Part shown: positions 35,253 to 45,480 of the stretch, piece by piece
How positions within the stretch are numbered: position 1 is the stretch's first letter
How the letters are laid out: each line of letters starts with the position of its first letter
Origin: Phyto melanocephala
Lineage: Eukaryota; Arthropoda; Insecta; Diptera; Rhinophoridae
Assembly (NCBI GenBank): GCA_941918925.1
Contig: OW799234.1
Span: 116,535,128 to 116,599,127, forward strand
Direction: 5' to 3'
Length of the DNA: 64,000 nt
Notes under the pieces: generated by a model
Seen by the model: the letters and a program-made list of their open reading frames with translations, nothing else
Database searches by the model: none
What the model was told of the DNA's origin: nothing
Program-made: the position numbers and the translations under genes

Positions 35253-35602
35253 AATTTAATAATGAAATGTAAGTTTTTTTAAATGTAATTTATCTAATAA
35301 AATTTTAACGTTTTGGTTATTTGGGTAACTGGGTAGTAAAAATCAACTACTAAACAGTAGATGGCGCCAATATAGTACAAACAGATGTACTGAGTAGTTG
35401 TTGTATTTTATCACTTTATAAACAATACAGATAAAATATAAAACTTTACCATTTACAATCAGCACAAGCCTTTAAAAATAATGCCGCAGTAATTCGTAGA
35501 CAATCAAAGCGGGTAAACGTTTTATGACCAGGTTGAATCCACTAAAAATATAAATCCAAATGGAGCAGCGAACAAAACACGTCCAAACAGTACAGTGATG
35601 CC
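35253..35602 (-). promoter_or_regulatory. LINE 5' untranslated leader / presumed internal promoter
   Basis: About 350 bp upstream of ORF1, beginning GGCATCACTGTACTGTTTGG. Full-length LINEs carry their promoter within this leader. I see no certain core-promoter motif, so the function is inferred from position only. Confidence 0.5.
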
Positions 35603-36326
35603 AATAAAGATTTTGGAATAATAGAGGGCTATAATGAAACATCTAAGTTGTACTCATTCGCAAAAATAACTTTGACACGCCTACTATAACGCCCACTTTT
35701 CACGTTATCTACCGTTAATGAAATTTAGAAGCTCATAAAACCGCCAAAATTAGAGGTATGATGATAAAATTTGCTACGTATATCCTTCTAATCAATGTAA
35801 TTGTTGTGCCAAAAAGTTAAGGTCACGCGCTCACTTTAACGCCTACCTCCCATATAACGGTTTATCTTAAATTCATGTAATTTCTCTATTGACAAAGTTC
35901 TTAGGAAAATAAAGGACCATATTGAGAAATCTAAGTTGTATTTATTAGCAGAAACTTTACTGACACGCCTACTTTAACGCATACTTTCATTGAAAGACTA
36001 CATTTACAAAAGCATTTTAGTAGCATAGCGAAGCTATAAAGGGTGGTTAAATTTTAAGGGCCGATGTTGAATTTAAATAAAACACAAATTATTTAGGATA
36101 TTATTATTATTTCTTTTTGTAATTATAATATTTGTATGGTTCAATTTTGTATTTAACAAAATATCTGCCAAATGGCCCCCCCATCCTTCTATCTGATGGT
36201 CCAAATTTTCAATGACAATGTTGATGCTCAATTGTTAGGCATGATGATGAGGCGAGGTTGACTGCTCTTTTGCCACACTATCGCAAACAAACACCATTGG
36301 TGCCCATTCAACGAACTAAGAAGGCA

Positions 36327-36510
36327 TTCACAGGTTTTCTAACATTTTATACAGACCTGTTTTGCAGAAATTTAAATATTTTTTACAATTTTCCCGATTG
36401 TGGACGAATTTGAACGACTTCACAGGTTTTCTAACATTTTATACAGACCTGTTTTGCAGAAATTTTAATATTTTTTACAATTTTCCCGATTGTGGACGAA
36501 TTTGAACGAC
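36327..36510 (+). repeat. 92-bp tandem duplication in family B copy 2
   Basis: TTCACAGGTTTTCTAACATT starts at 36327 and again at 36419. The two 92-bp units are nearly identical (one A/T difference near GAAATTTAAAT). The copy at 15231-17112 has one unit, so the duplication arose in this copy or its subfamily. Confidence 0.9.
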
Positions 36511-36840
36511 TATGTTGATCAAAAGAATTATGCACAAAATGCATTTTGACTTGAACGCCCATTTTTATAAAAAACCTGAATAACTTTAAAGCGTTGCTCA
36601 TTTGCGTATCTTTCCACGGATCAAATTGAGTAAGTTTAAGATTGAGAAATGTCAAGTGAAATGCAGAAAACAAATTTAAAGACTAGGTGTAGTTCACCTT
36701 CAACATGGGCATATTTTATTATAAAGAGATTATTCCATAGCGATTAACAAAATAATAAATATTGTGCTTTAAATGTACACAAAATTGGTGGTGGGTATAA
36801 AAGATTCGGCACAGCCGAATATAGTGCTCTTACTTGTTTT

Positions 36841-37206
36841 AATTAAAATTGAGAGATTTCTGTCAGTTGAAGAAAATATATTGAACAATAAAATTGAAAA
36901 ACTCTTATATATTTTGTCAAGAATTTATAAAATGTTGAACAATCATGTAAAATTGGAAGGTAAATATTAAAAACAAGGTCAATCAGCAGATTAAAATTCT
37001 AGTAAGTACATATTTACAAAGCCAAAAACAGATTTTGATTATAGAGAGCATGAAATTTATTGCAAATGGGACTAAAGTCAATTTACCTCGCAGCCCGTTA
37101 TATGTATGTGTTGGATTATAACCTTAATATGTAAGTAGTTATTTGGATTTCTTTCCTTCATTTGATCAAAATATATGCACCTATTTATTGAATTAAGTTC
37201 AAATTA
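36841..37206. other. intergenic, nothing recognised
   Basis: Short AT-rich stretch between the family B element and the family D element. Confidence 0.4.
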
Positions 37207-38538
37207 CACAGAAAAAAATATTCCCTAAATTTTTTTCATTATTTGACTTTTTGACTTATTTTTAAATTCCAATTAAAATTTTTTTTTAAATTAATTAATT
37301 TTTTTAATTGATATAAAATATTTTCAAAAAACATTGAGATTTCTGTCAATGACATTTTTTGAAAATTTGCTTTCGAAGGATAAATTTAATATTTGTTATC
37401 CAAGGAGCAGAATAATTAAAACTAGTGGACAATCTACAAGAGATAGTTCTGGTAGGTGGACACATATAATAAATTTATCTTGTTTTAAATATAATTAATT
37501 GTTTCAGTTTCATTCTAGATGTGTCCAAAGCCAATATTTCTTGTATTCTGGTAAATGCATCAAGATTCTCATTTTAAAAGGTAAGTCAGTAGAAGTCTAC
37601 ACTCTGATCAAGCTTTTTTACCGGTAAATATTCCATTATGTCTAGGTTATTGATGCTACCAATTATTTTCAGAAATCCGGCGTTTGACATGGCATAGTAT
37701 GTGACTTGTAAAACCCTACCTCTTATATTAAATTATTAGTATATAAGTAATGAAATGAAAAAAATTATTTTTTTCTTTTTGAGCAATTTGATTTAAAACA
37801 GTTTTAATAATATAAATTACTGATACAATAAATTCTTTATTTATACATATAAATCGCAAATTTCAATTATAGGCATGATTCAATTAATTAAAATAATTTT
37901 TAAAATCTTACTGTGAATCATTTTTATTTTGGCTTGAGTACATTTAAGATAGTATGGTTGGGAGGGTATTAGAAAAAGAGGAAATGACACCATCTTCTGA
38001 TTGACTTAACTTTCATTTTTTTTTTGTTTTTTATTAATTATCCTGTTAATATTTATTGTACATAAATTTTTATTTCTGCTAGTTATTATTAAATTTAGCT
38101 ACCTTTTTAAATTTTTAAATACGAGTCTTAGCCTATCTCTTAGCGAGACAAGAACACCACCCCAAACCCTGAGCACGGTCGGAAGAATAGGTAGCGATAG
38201 TCTCATGAGAGGTAGGGCAAACCAGTTTGGATTGATACATAAGGTTAATAAATGAACTCAAGCCAAAATAAAAATGATTCACTTTAAAATTTAATATATA
38301 GTAAAAAGTTCGAATAAAATATAAATATATAATTACATATAATTTTTAAATATTAGGAAAATTTTAATTAATTTTTTAATATTATTTTAATTGATATTTT
38401 TCGCAATATTTTTTCAATTACAACTATTAATTTTTATTTAATTAATATTATCATTTTGATGATTGGAGCAAAAATAAACATTTTTTTAATTAATAGTATT
38501 AATTTCGTAATTGAAATTCTTATTTATTTTTTTCTGTG
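37207..38538 (+). mobile_element. AT-rich inverted-repeat element, family D copy 1
   Basis: Bounded by perfect 14-bp inverted repeats CACAGAAAAAAATA (37207-37220) and TATTTTTTTCTGTG (38525-38538). The body is noncoding, with AATTAATAGTATTAATTTCG-type palindromic ends, an ATTTTGATGATTGGAGCAAA block, and GC-richer islands (37430-37600, 37670-37740, 38125-38235). A reverse-oriented copy starts at 42209. An extra end fragment follows at about 38695-38838. No transposase was found, so the superfamily is unknown. Confidence 0.6.
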
Positions 38539-38694
38539 TATGTATATTTTCAATCTGGGTTCTTTTATTTTAAACAGGTTCAATAATTTACATTATTAAT
38601 ACAATACTTTATTTGAATTAGTTTTAAATTTCAATTAGAGGAGCGATTAAATTAACTTAAATTATTTTTAAAAATCTCTGAATTATACTTAATT

Positions 38695-38840
38695 TTCGAT
38701 GCTGTTATGATTGTTTTCTTCAATTAAAAATATCAATTTTCATTTAATTATTAAAATCATTTTGATGATTGGAGCAAAATTAAATACAATTTTAATTAAT
38801 AGTGTTAATTCAGTAATTGAACATATTTATTTTTTTCTGT
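38695..38840 (+). repeat. family D end fragment
   Basis: Repeats the right end of family D: CATTTTGATGATTGGAGCAA, AATTTTAATTAATAGTGTTA, GTAATTGAA and TATTTATTTTTTTCTGT. It is a second, diverged terminal segment beyond the complete element. Confidence 0.5.
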
Positions 38841-39046
38841 TTTAATATACAGTTTTCAATAAGATTTGCTTTTTTTTTTTTTTGGATAACAGTATTTAGC
38901 GGTTTTGAATCACTATTATTCTGAAACCCATACAAAATTATATCTACATAGAAATTGCAGACCCTAGCTAAAACCCTAAAAAAGAAGCACTTTCTAGCAA
39001 AGAATAAATAGTCAGCTTGAAATATTTTACTTTATATTATAAATAC

Positions 39047-40759
39047 GTGCAAGCTCGGTATTCGCAACTAATTAAAAACCAGACCTGTCGTGAAAATCGA
39101 ATTTTCGCGATAATAGAACCCAAAATTTTATTGAATAATTTTGTACAATTTTTGAAATTATAATTATTTTTATTGACATACGGTTCATAAGTATTTACAT
39201 TTTAAATATTTTTAAAAAAATTTAAGATTTTTGTTGCTTCTTTGGCAAATTATTTTTTAAAATAACAGCTGAATCGCGTAATGCATATAGTGCTGTTGTC
39301 GGTTTATCATTTTCTAAAGCCCATTGTATGCATATGTTTATCGATGTTATAGCATCGTCTACTTTGATTTTATTTTCTTCATGGCCACTGTCATATAAAT
39401 CCTCCGTTTCCGTATCTGATAATTCCATTAGTTTCCATAGGAAATTCTTCTCGAATCCAGTTGTTTATGTCAACATTTGCAAAAAGATGTTCCGTTTCAG
39501 TTTGAGCTACAAGTATACCAATAGTTGAAAGATCTTCGTTTTCTTCCTGAATTCCCTTTTGTAAAATATCTAATGGCATGTTATCCTCTTCACTCCATTC
39601 ACTACCGAATTCGAGCAAGGAGTTCCAGGAATTTGGATATTGGACACTGATACTTAGTCCCAGGATGTAGCTAGAATCTGAACTGCATTTTTGAGATTGA
39701 AGTTTTTTAATTTGAGCTCCAAACTTGTTCCCTTCTCTCCAAGTAAGTGTGGGTGACGCGTTGCGTTATCTAAAAGCAAAACTGCTTTTTTCGGCAGACC
39801 CTTTGAAGCCAAAAATTCTCGCACCTAAAAAATGTTTACATACTTTCTTTTCTTATTATAAAAATTAACTTACGTGGGGAACAAATTCGTGATGGAACCA
39901 GTACTAGAATATAAATTATGTCATCCAAGCATTATAACTGGACATGTATAATACGGGATTAAAGGCGCGTGGGTTTTTCGATTTTCCAACAACCAACAAT
40001 TTAAGTTTGTCTGTGCCATTCGCATTTGAACAATGCAAAAAAGTTTTTCGCTCTTTGCATATTTTTGTTCCGGGAGCCGTTTTTTCATTACATGTAACAA
40101 GAGTGTGATTTGGAAGCATCCTTTAATATAAACCGGATTCGTCGGCATTGTAAATTTGGTGAAGACTTAACTCATGCTGATCAACATAATCCTTAAATTT
40201 TTGCATAAATGGATCAATAAGGTGGGGTTTCGAAGACAATTTTTCGCCCGTGATTTTTTAAAATCTAATTCCATGTCGATGCTTAAACTCCTTCAACCAT
40301 CCATCACTAGCATTAAAACCAGTATTGGTTTTGTAAACTTTGGAATAAAAAGACTGGCTTTTGTTCGTAAAATCTCTGACGAAATTGGAACGTTTCTTTC
40401 CCTTTGTTTTAAAAACCACTTGTAAAGAATTTTTTCCATTTTTGGGTACTCAGTTTTCTTTATGGTGCAACGCTTGCCAGGTCCACTTTCTGTTGTGCGA
40501 ACAAAACTTTTAAATTAATTTTCTTGCTTTATAATGCGGTAAACCGAAAACTTATGTAACTTGTAGTTCACTCAAATTGAATTTATGGAATCCCCACTTT
40601 TAAACTTTTTTAAAATCTCTAATTTTTGAGACATGGCGATAATAGAACCTTGTTTTTTTGTAAACTGTTGCGATTATAGAACCTACAATGTTAAAAATTA
40701 AGCCGTCGCGATAACCGGACCGTCGCGATAATGGGTAGTCACGAATACCGAGCTTGCAC
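39047..40759 (-). mobile_element. pogo/Tigger-type DNA transposon, decayed
   Basis: A 1713-bp element with perfect 18-bp inverted ends GTGCAAGCTCGGTATTCG (39047-39064 and inverse at 40742-40759), bordered by TA-containing sequence on both sides as expected for pogo-like elements. Inside both ends the motif CGCGATAATAGAACC recurs (about 39105, 40632, 40668, with GTCGCGATAA at 40703-40735), probably sites bound by the transposase. The transposase gene runs on the minus strand with several breaks. Confidence 0.85.
39222..40635 (-). pseudogene. pogo/Tigger transposase (CENP-B/DDE type), broken
   Basis: From 40635 leftward the minus strand reads MSQKLEILKKF..., a CENP-B-type N-terminal helix-turn-helix start. 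It continues through RKASLFIPKF-like sequence and the FTKFTMPTNPVYIKG region. The DDE domain piece GTDKLKLLVVGKSKNPRAFN with YYTCPVIMLG/YMSSYNAWM follows (39916-40148). C-terminal acidic segments come next: EFGSEWSEEDNMPLDI (39391-39618) and TETEDLYDSGHEENKIKVDDAI..IQWALEN (39222-39428), which resemble the Tigger C-terminus. GTDKLK..VVGKSKNPRAF is characteristic of the Tigger/jerky family. The frame changes several times and stops interrupt the HTH region, so no functional protein can be made. Confidence 0.82.
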
Positions 40760-40959
40760 TATATTTACATTTATTTAGTCATTGACTACTAATTTTGATT
40801 AAAAATTAAAGTTGCTTTGAATACAAAACTAGCTATCTTAGTTTTTTTTTTTTTTATTTAAATTTAAACATTATTTGGTATTAGCTACTGTTAAGTGTTT
40901 TTATTAACTTCTCTTAATTAGTGACTTGTACAACATTTGTTCATGTATAGACGGTCATA
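40760..40959. other. intergenic, nothing recognised
   Basis: Short AT-rich stretch between the pogo element and repeat E. Confidence 0.4.
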
Positions 40960-41475
40960 AACGCTGGTCGAATTTCTTAATGACCTAACGTGGATCACAG
41001 AAGATTCGTTTGCAGTAGCTGAAACGATACATGAACATCCTACAAACCGTCAAATAGTTATCTACCTGTTTAATGTTGTTGTTGTTCATACCTTAATAAT
41101 TATATTTCATTGCATTTCAACAAAAGCCATAAAGGGATTAGTAAACAAACAGCCCGATTAAAGATTTCCAAAATGAAGCATGTGTTTGTTGTTTTTGTTT
41201 ATGTCTTAAAAGGGATATTTATTTGCATTTCACTAAAAGCCATAAAGGGATTAGTAAACAAACAGCCCGATTTAGAATTGCAAAATATAGCAAATTGTTA
41301 CTTTACAATGACCTTTCTTGTTCTGCGGTGTTATAATACTTTAATTAAGTCGTTAAATTTCTTTTTTGTTAAATCCGTTTATGGCTTTTTTTATATATTT
41401 TATTTAATCCGTTTATAGCTTTTTCTTATTTAAACAATTAGTGAAAACTGTTCAAGTCTGGTAATGAAAATAATT
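40960..41475 (+). repeat. foldback-like repeat E, copy 1
   Basis: Shared with 47000-47480: TTCTTAATGACCTAACGTGG, GAACATCCTACAAACCGTCA, GTTATCTACCTG, two tandem blocks of AAAGCCATAAAGGGATTAGT with AAACAAACAGCCCGATT (about 41125 and 41237), GTGTTATAATAC and the inverse block TAATCCGTTTATAGCTTTTTC, then AAACAATTAGTGAAAACTG. The inner GGATTAGTAAACAAAC and GTTTAATCC blocks are inversely related, giving a foldback shape. Not coding; family unknown. Confidence 0.6.
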
Positions 41476-42208
41476 AGCACTTTGCAAACGTGTTTAATAA
41501 ATATTTTGTATAAAGTTTTAAGTCCGCCAAACGCAAATGCAAATTATGAAAAACTTAAATTTTGATTAGCTTAGATTACATTTGACTGCACAACTATAAC
41601 CAGCTGAGAAATGTCTGGTATTTTAATTATGCATTACATTTTCAGTTTTTAAATTGTATAAAAAATATTTTTATTTTTATCGAGTAGTGTATTGAAATAG
41701 ACTTGTGCTCGATTTCTTTCCTTAGTTCATTTTAGCCAACAACCCAATATAATTTCATGAACTCCATAGAAAAAATTTTACTTAAGGAACGGAATTACCC
41801 AACTTTAAATTAAATTGTAAAATTTCTTCGATTATTTGAATAGAAAGTTGTATTATATATAAATCAAATATTTAATTAGAAAAAAATATTAAAAAATACG
41901 TACATGGGATCGTATACACATAAAAGTAGGAAAAATATTTTTGAAGAGCTTTTTTTAAAACAGGAGAGAAATATTAAAATTTTCAGAATTAAAAAATATA
42001 TTCAGAATTAAAAAAAATACATATTTAAATTTAATACACATATAAAAACTCAGTTCATGGTCTACTGATTCTGCCGGCCCACATATTGAGTATTAAAATT
42101 AAAAAAAAATTATTTTTTGGTCAAGACTTAAAATTAACAAAATTTAACAAAATTTTGAATAATCATGTAATGTTGGGAGGTTTGTATATTTCCTATAATT
42201 ATATTGTT
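41476..42208. other. intergenic, nothing recognised
   Basis: AT-rich noncoding sequence between repeat E and family D copy 2. Confidence 0.35.
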
Positions 42209-44130
42209 CACAGAAAAAATAAAAATATACATGAAATTCAATTACGAAATTAATACTATTAATTAAAATTTGTTTTAATTGATATTTTTCTCAATATATT
42301 TTTAATTAAAAAATTTAATTTTTTTTTTATATTATAATATTATTTTGATGAATGGTGCAAAATGTAAATAAATATAATTAATTTTGTAATTGAAATTCAT
42401 ATTTACTTTTATCTGTGTTTGTCCTTTTCTAAAATACATTTTATTTTAAAAACAAAATAATAATAAGTGTCCACGCAAGATTCTAAATTAATATCATCAA
42501 TTAAAAAATTTTTTGTTTTTGCTCCAGTCATAAAAATAATACTATTAAATAGATAAAAATTAAAAGTGTTAATTGAAAAAATATTTTGCAAAAAATATCA
42601 ATTAAAGCAGTATTAAAAAATTAATTAAAACATCCATAATTTTTAAAAATGGTTTTAATTATTTTAATTCTGCCTGTAATGATAATTATTTATTAACATA
42701 ATTTAAAAATTTATTGTATCAGTAGTATTAATTATTATAACTGTTTTAAATAAAAATACCAAAAAAAAAAATTTTTTTTATGTTTACTCTTAGCATACAT
42801 ACATATGTATTTACATATAAATCTATATTTTTTATTACATTTTATTACTTTTAATAATTATATATAAGATGTAGGGTTCCAAAAGTACACACACTTAACC
42901 ATATTAAACGCCGGGTTTGAAGAAGAAGGAAGTAATTTAACTAACTTACTTATTAAAATGAAAATTTTGAGGAATTAACCAGTATCCAAAAAATATTGGC
43001 TTTAGCCACTTCTACAATAAATTGAAACCCTTTGTTATATCTAAAACCAGACATATTTATTATTTCTGTGCACTTACCAGAACTTTCTCTTGCACATTGG
43101 CCACTATTTTTTATTATTCTGCTTTTTGAATAACAATTTTATTAAATTTGTTCTTGGAAATCAAATTTTAAAAAAATATCATTTAAAACAACATTTTTTA
43201 TTATACCCTTCACCTGTGGTGCACAAGGGTATATATAGCTTTGTCATTCCGTTTGTAATTTCTATAATTTTCATTTCCGACCCCATAAAGTATATATTTT
43301 CTGAAAGCTTATGAATAGAGGAGTCGATTAAGCCCTGACCGTCTGTCCGTCTATCCGTCTGTCCGTCTGCCCGTCTGTCCGTGTGTTGGTTGAAATCAAC
43401 TTTTAGAAGCAACTATATGTTAATCAGATATGTATATGGTATCAATCTCTTGGAAATATCCAGGAATGAATCGCTATTGAAATTCAGCACAATCGCCCCA
43501 TAACTTTCTGAGATATGAGCAAAAAACCACGACCACCTCTTTTTTTTCACAATTACAACAACAACATACATACATGTAAAAAACATACCAAACAAAAAAA
43601 AATACAAAAAAAAAATATTAAAAATAAGAAAAAAATAATAAAAAAAACTACAAAAAAAATTTTCAAAAAATTTAAAAAAAAAATTTTAAAAATTTTTTTT
43701 AAAAATTTTTCTAAAAAAATTTAAAAAAAATATAAAATATAAATAATATATTAAATAAAATAAAATAAAATTTTTTTTTGGCTCAGCTGGGATTCGATGC
43801 CACATTTATTCTAACGTGTACGTATGCACGTATTTTATATGGGATGAATGGTGATACAAACAATTGTTATTGCATGACTACACGTTGTGAAGGGTATATA
43901 AGATTCGGCACGGCCGAATATAGCACTGTTACTTGTTTATTTCTTATAACTGACAAAAATCTCTATGTGTTTTGCAAATATTTTTATCAATTAAAATAAT
44001 TGATTAAATTAATTAAAATTATAATTAGAATTTAAAAACAAATCAAAACGTATGTTTTCTAATCATTTAATGGTTTTTTTTAATTTTAAATGACTTTAAT
44101 TATATGTAAATTTTGTAGGGATACCATTTT
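42209..44130 (-). mobile_element. family D copy 2, interrupted by a mini-me-like insertion
   Basis: The reverse complement of family D copy 1 can be followed in order: the CACAGAAAAAAT end and palindromic ATTCAATTACGAAATTAAT (42209-42260), ATAAGATGTAGGGTT and AACGCCGGGTTT (about 42865-42920), CCAGTATCCAAAAAATATTG (about 42979), TTACCAGAACTTTCTCTTGC (about 43075) and TTATTCTGCTTTTTGAATAA (about 43117). Homology then breaks at the family A element (43198-43938) and resumes with ACTGACAAAAATCTCTATGT (about 43950). The end is lost near the second family A copy. Confidence 0.6.
43198..43938 (+). mobile_element. mini-me-like element, family A, near-complete copy
   Basis: 5' hairpin TATACCCTTCACCTGTGG with CAAGGGTATA, TGTCATTCCGTTTGTAATTT, core GACCCCATAAAGTATATATT, a long (GTCY)n tract of about 50 bp (43337-43384), GAAATCAACTTTTAGAAGC, ATCGCTATTGAAATTCAGCA and an A-rich middle. 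The tRNA-like block lies at 43779-43803, here in the opposite orientation relative to other copies. Then come GTGATACAAACAATTGTTAT, GTGAAGGGTATATAA, the intact hairpin ATTCGGCACGGCCGAAT and ACTTGTTTAT. It is inserted in family D copy 2. Confidence 0.85.
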
Positions 44131-44134
44131 ATTT

Positions 44135-44786
44135 ATTATACCTTTCACCTTTCGTGCAAAAGGGTATATATAGGTTTGTCCTTCCGTTTGTAATTTCTGC
44201 AATTTTCATTTCCGACCCTATAAAGTATATATTTTCTGAAAGCTTATGAATAGAGGAGTCGATTAAGCCCTGACCGTCTGCCCGTCTGTCCGTGTGTTGG
44301 TTGAAATCAACTTTTAGAAGCAACTATATGTTCCTCAGATCTGTATATAGTATCAATCTTTTGGAAATATCCGCGAATGAATCGCTATTGAAATTCAGCA
44401 CAATCGCCCCATAACTTTCTGAGATATGAGCAGAAAACCACGATCACCTCGTTTTTTTAACAATTACAACAACAACATACATATATATATACTGGTATTT
44501 TTTTTAATTTTTTAAAAAAAATTTTTTTAATTTTTTAAAAAATTTTATTTTTTTAATTTTTTTTTAATTTTTTTTATTCTTGTTTTTGTTCTTAGTATTT
44601 TTTGTTTGTAATTTTTTTTAAACATACTTAAGTAAACTCAATTTATAATTTTGCAATGGGATGTTTTTTTATATGTATGTTTTTTATATGTATGTTCGTA
44701 TTTCATATGAGATGAATGGTGATACAAACTACTGTATGCATGACTACACGTTGTGAAGGGTATACAAGATTCGGCACGGCTTGTTT
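44135..44786 (+). mobile_element. mini-me-like element, family A, copy with damaged 3' end
   Basis: Same order of landmarks: TATACCTTTCACCTTTCG with AAAGGGTATA, GACCCTATAAAGTATATATT, a shortened (GTCY)n tract (44276-44294), GAAATCAACTTTTAGAAGC, an AT-rich middle, GATGAATGGTGATACAAAC, GTGAAGGGTATACAA. The 3' hairpin stops halfway (ATTCGGCACGGC joined directly to TTGTTT), removing the second arm and the CTCTTAC segment. Confidence 0.82.
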
Positions 44787-45159
44787 CATAATAATTTTGT
44801 AAATCATACTATTTTTTGATGACAACCATTGAAAAGGTTTTCAAAAAGCAAACATTAAATGATAAAACTAAAACAAATGCTTGATTGTCGTGCTGAATGG
44901 TTTGATTAAATATACTAAAGTAACCAAATATTGTTAGAGACAATAAAACATGACCGTCTTGATCATGTCGTAACCATGGTCAAGAGCTTTTATTTTAATA
45001 TGATTATTGATCGTCTCGGTTGTCTAGATACAAAAAAATTATTTTTTCGTTTCCTAGTTTATTCTTGAATGTACTTTTTGTTGTTTGATTTTTTGTTTGT
45101 TTTTTTTTTATTTTTTTTTTGAAAGGGCTGTATCAACAACACAATTGGTGCTTGTACAA
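44787..45159. other. intergenic, nothing recognised
   Basis: Contains CATGACCGTCTTGATCATG (about 44949), weakly echoed at 57.57 kb (TATGACCGTAATGATCATA). Otherwise unremarkable. Confidence 0.35.
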
Positions 45160-45480
45160 CATGAAAGATTTAAAAAATATTTTTTTCAAATAATTTTTGC
45201 TTATATCTTTGTTTTTTAGTGATCGATTTTGATTTCTTGCGAATATCTCTGTGATGTGATGGCTTTCAACTTCGACTTATTTCCGATATTTTCGAAAGTT
45301 TAATACCATCAACAGGTATGTAGGGGCTTTTAAAAATGATTTTTCGTAACACAGACAGACGGAAAAACCTAGTGATCTTTTGAATATATAAGCTTTCAAA
45401 AAATAGTCACTTGTATAGGTCGGAAATAAATATTGTAGAAATTACAAACGAAATGACAAAGCTGTATAGAAATTAAGGAC
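45160..45480 (-). mobile_element. decayed mini-me-like fragment
   Basis: Minus orientation: CACAGACAGACGG (GTCY remnant), AAGCTTTCAAAAAATAGT, GGTCGGAAATAAATATTGTA and AGAAATTACAAACGAAATGA match the 5' half of family A. The terminal hairpins are lost. Confidence 0.55.

Larger units (their letters stand above)
31402..35602 (-). mobile_element. full-length non-LTR retrotransposon (Jockey/CR1 group)
   Basis: A 4.2-kb minus-strand LINE with about 350 bp of 5' leader (35253-35602), ORF1, ORF2 and a short 3' region ending in a (TAAA)n tail (31402-31420 on the + strand). It sits inside a 288-bp unit of family B. Removing it joins CTCTATT directly to AATAAAG, restoring the sequence of sister units, so no target duplication is visible. 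Both ORFs are open, and all catalytic motifs I could check are present, so the copy looks young and possibly active. The group could be Jockey, CR1 or a sister clade; a tree would decide. Confidence 0.92.
29786..36840 (+). mobile_element. mini-me-like element, family B copy 2, expanded and split by a LINE
   Basis: 5' end TTATACCCACCACCAA with its hairpin partner, core GACCCCATAAAGTATATATA, a GTCC-rich tract (about 29925-29948), expanded ~288-bp units, and 3' end TTGGTGGTGGGTATAA followed by the ATTCGGCACAGCCGAAT hairpin and CTCTTACTTGTTTT. Without the LINE at 31402-35602 the copy is about 2.85 kb, some 970 bp longer than the copy at 15231. The extra length is explained by about three added 288-bp units, a 64-bp duplication and a 92-bp duplication, less a deletion of about 48 bp before the 3' end (near 36706). 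Confidence 0.85.

Noticed and set aside
30407..36000. Regularly spaced repeats considered as a CRISPR-like array (also 56200-56925)
   Set aside because: Units are long, contiguous and homologous throughout, with no unique spacers, and lie inside eukaryotic mobile elements.
40174..40425. 83-codon plus-strand frame
   Set aside because: It runs antisense to the pogo/Tigger transposase relic.
43179..43412. Minus-strand frame rich in TDRR/DGQ repeats (also at 44129-44323; plus strand at 61679-61972)
   Set aside because: It is a translation of the (GTCY)n tract of mini-me-like elements and not a protein gene.
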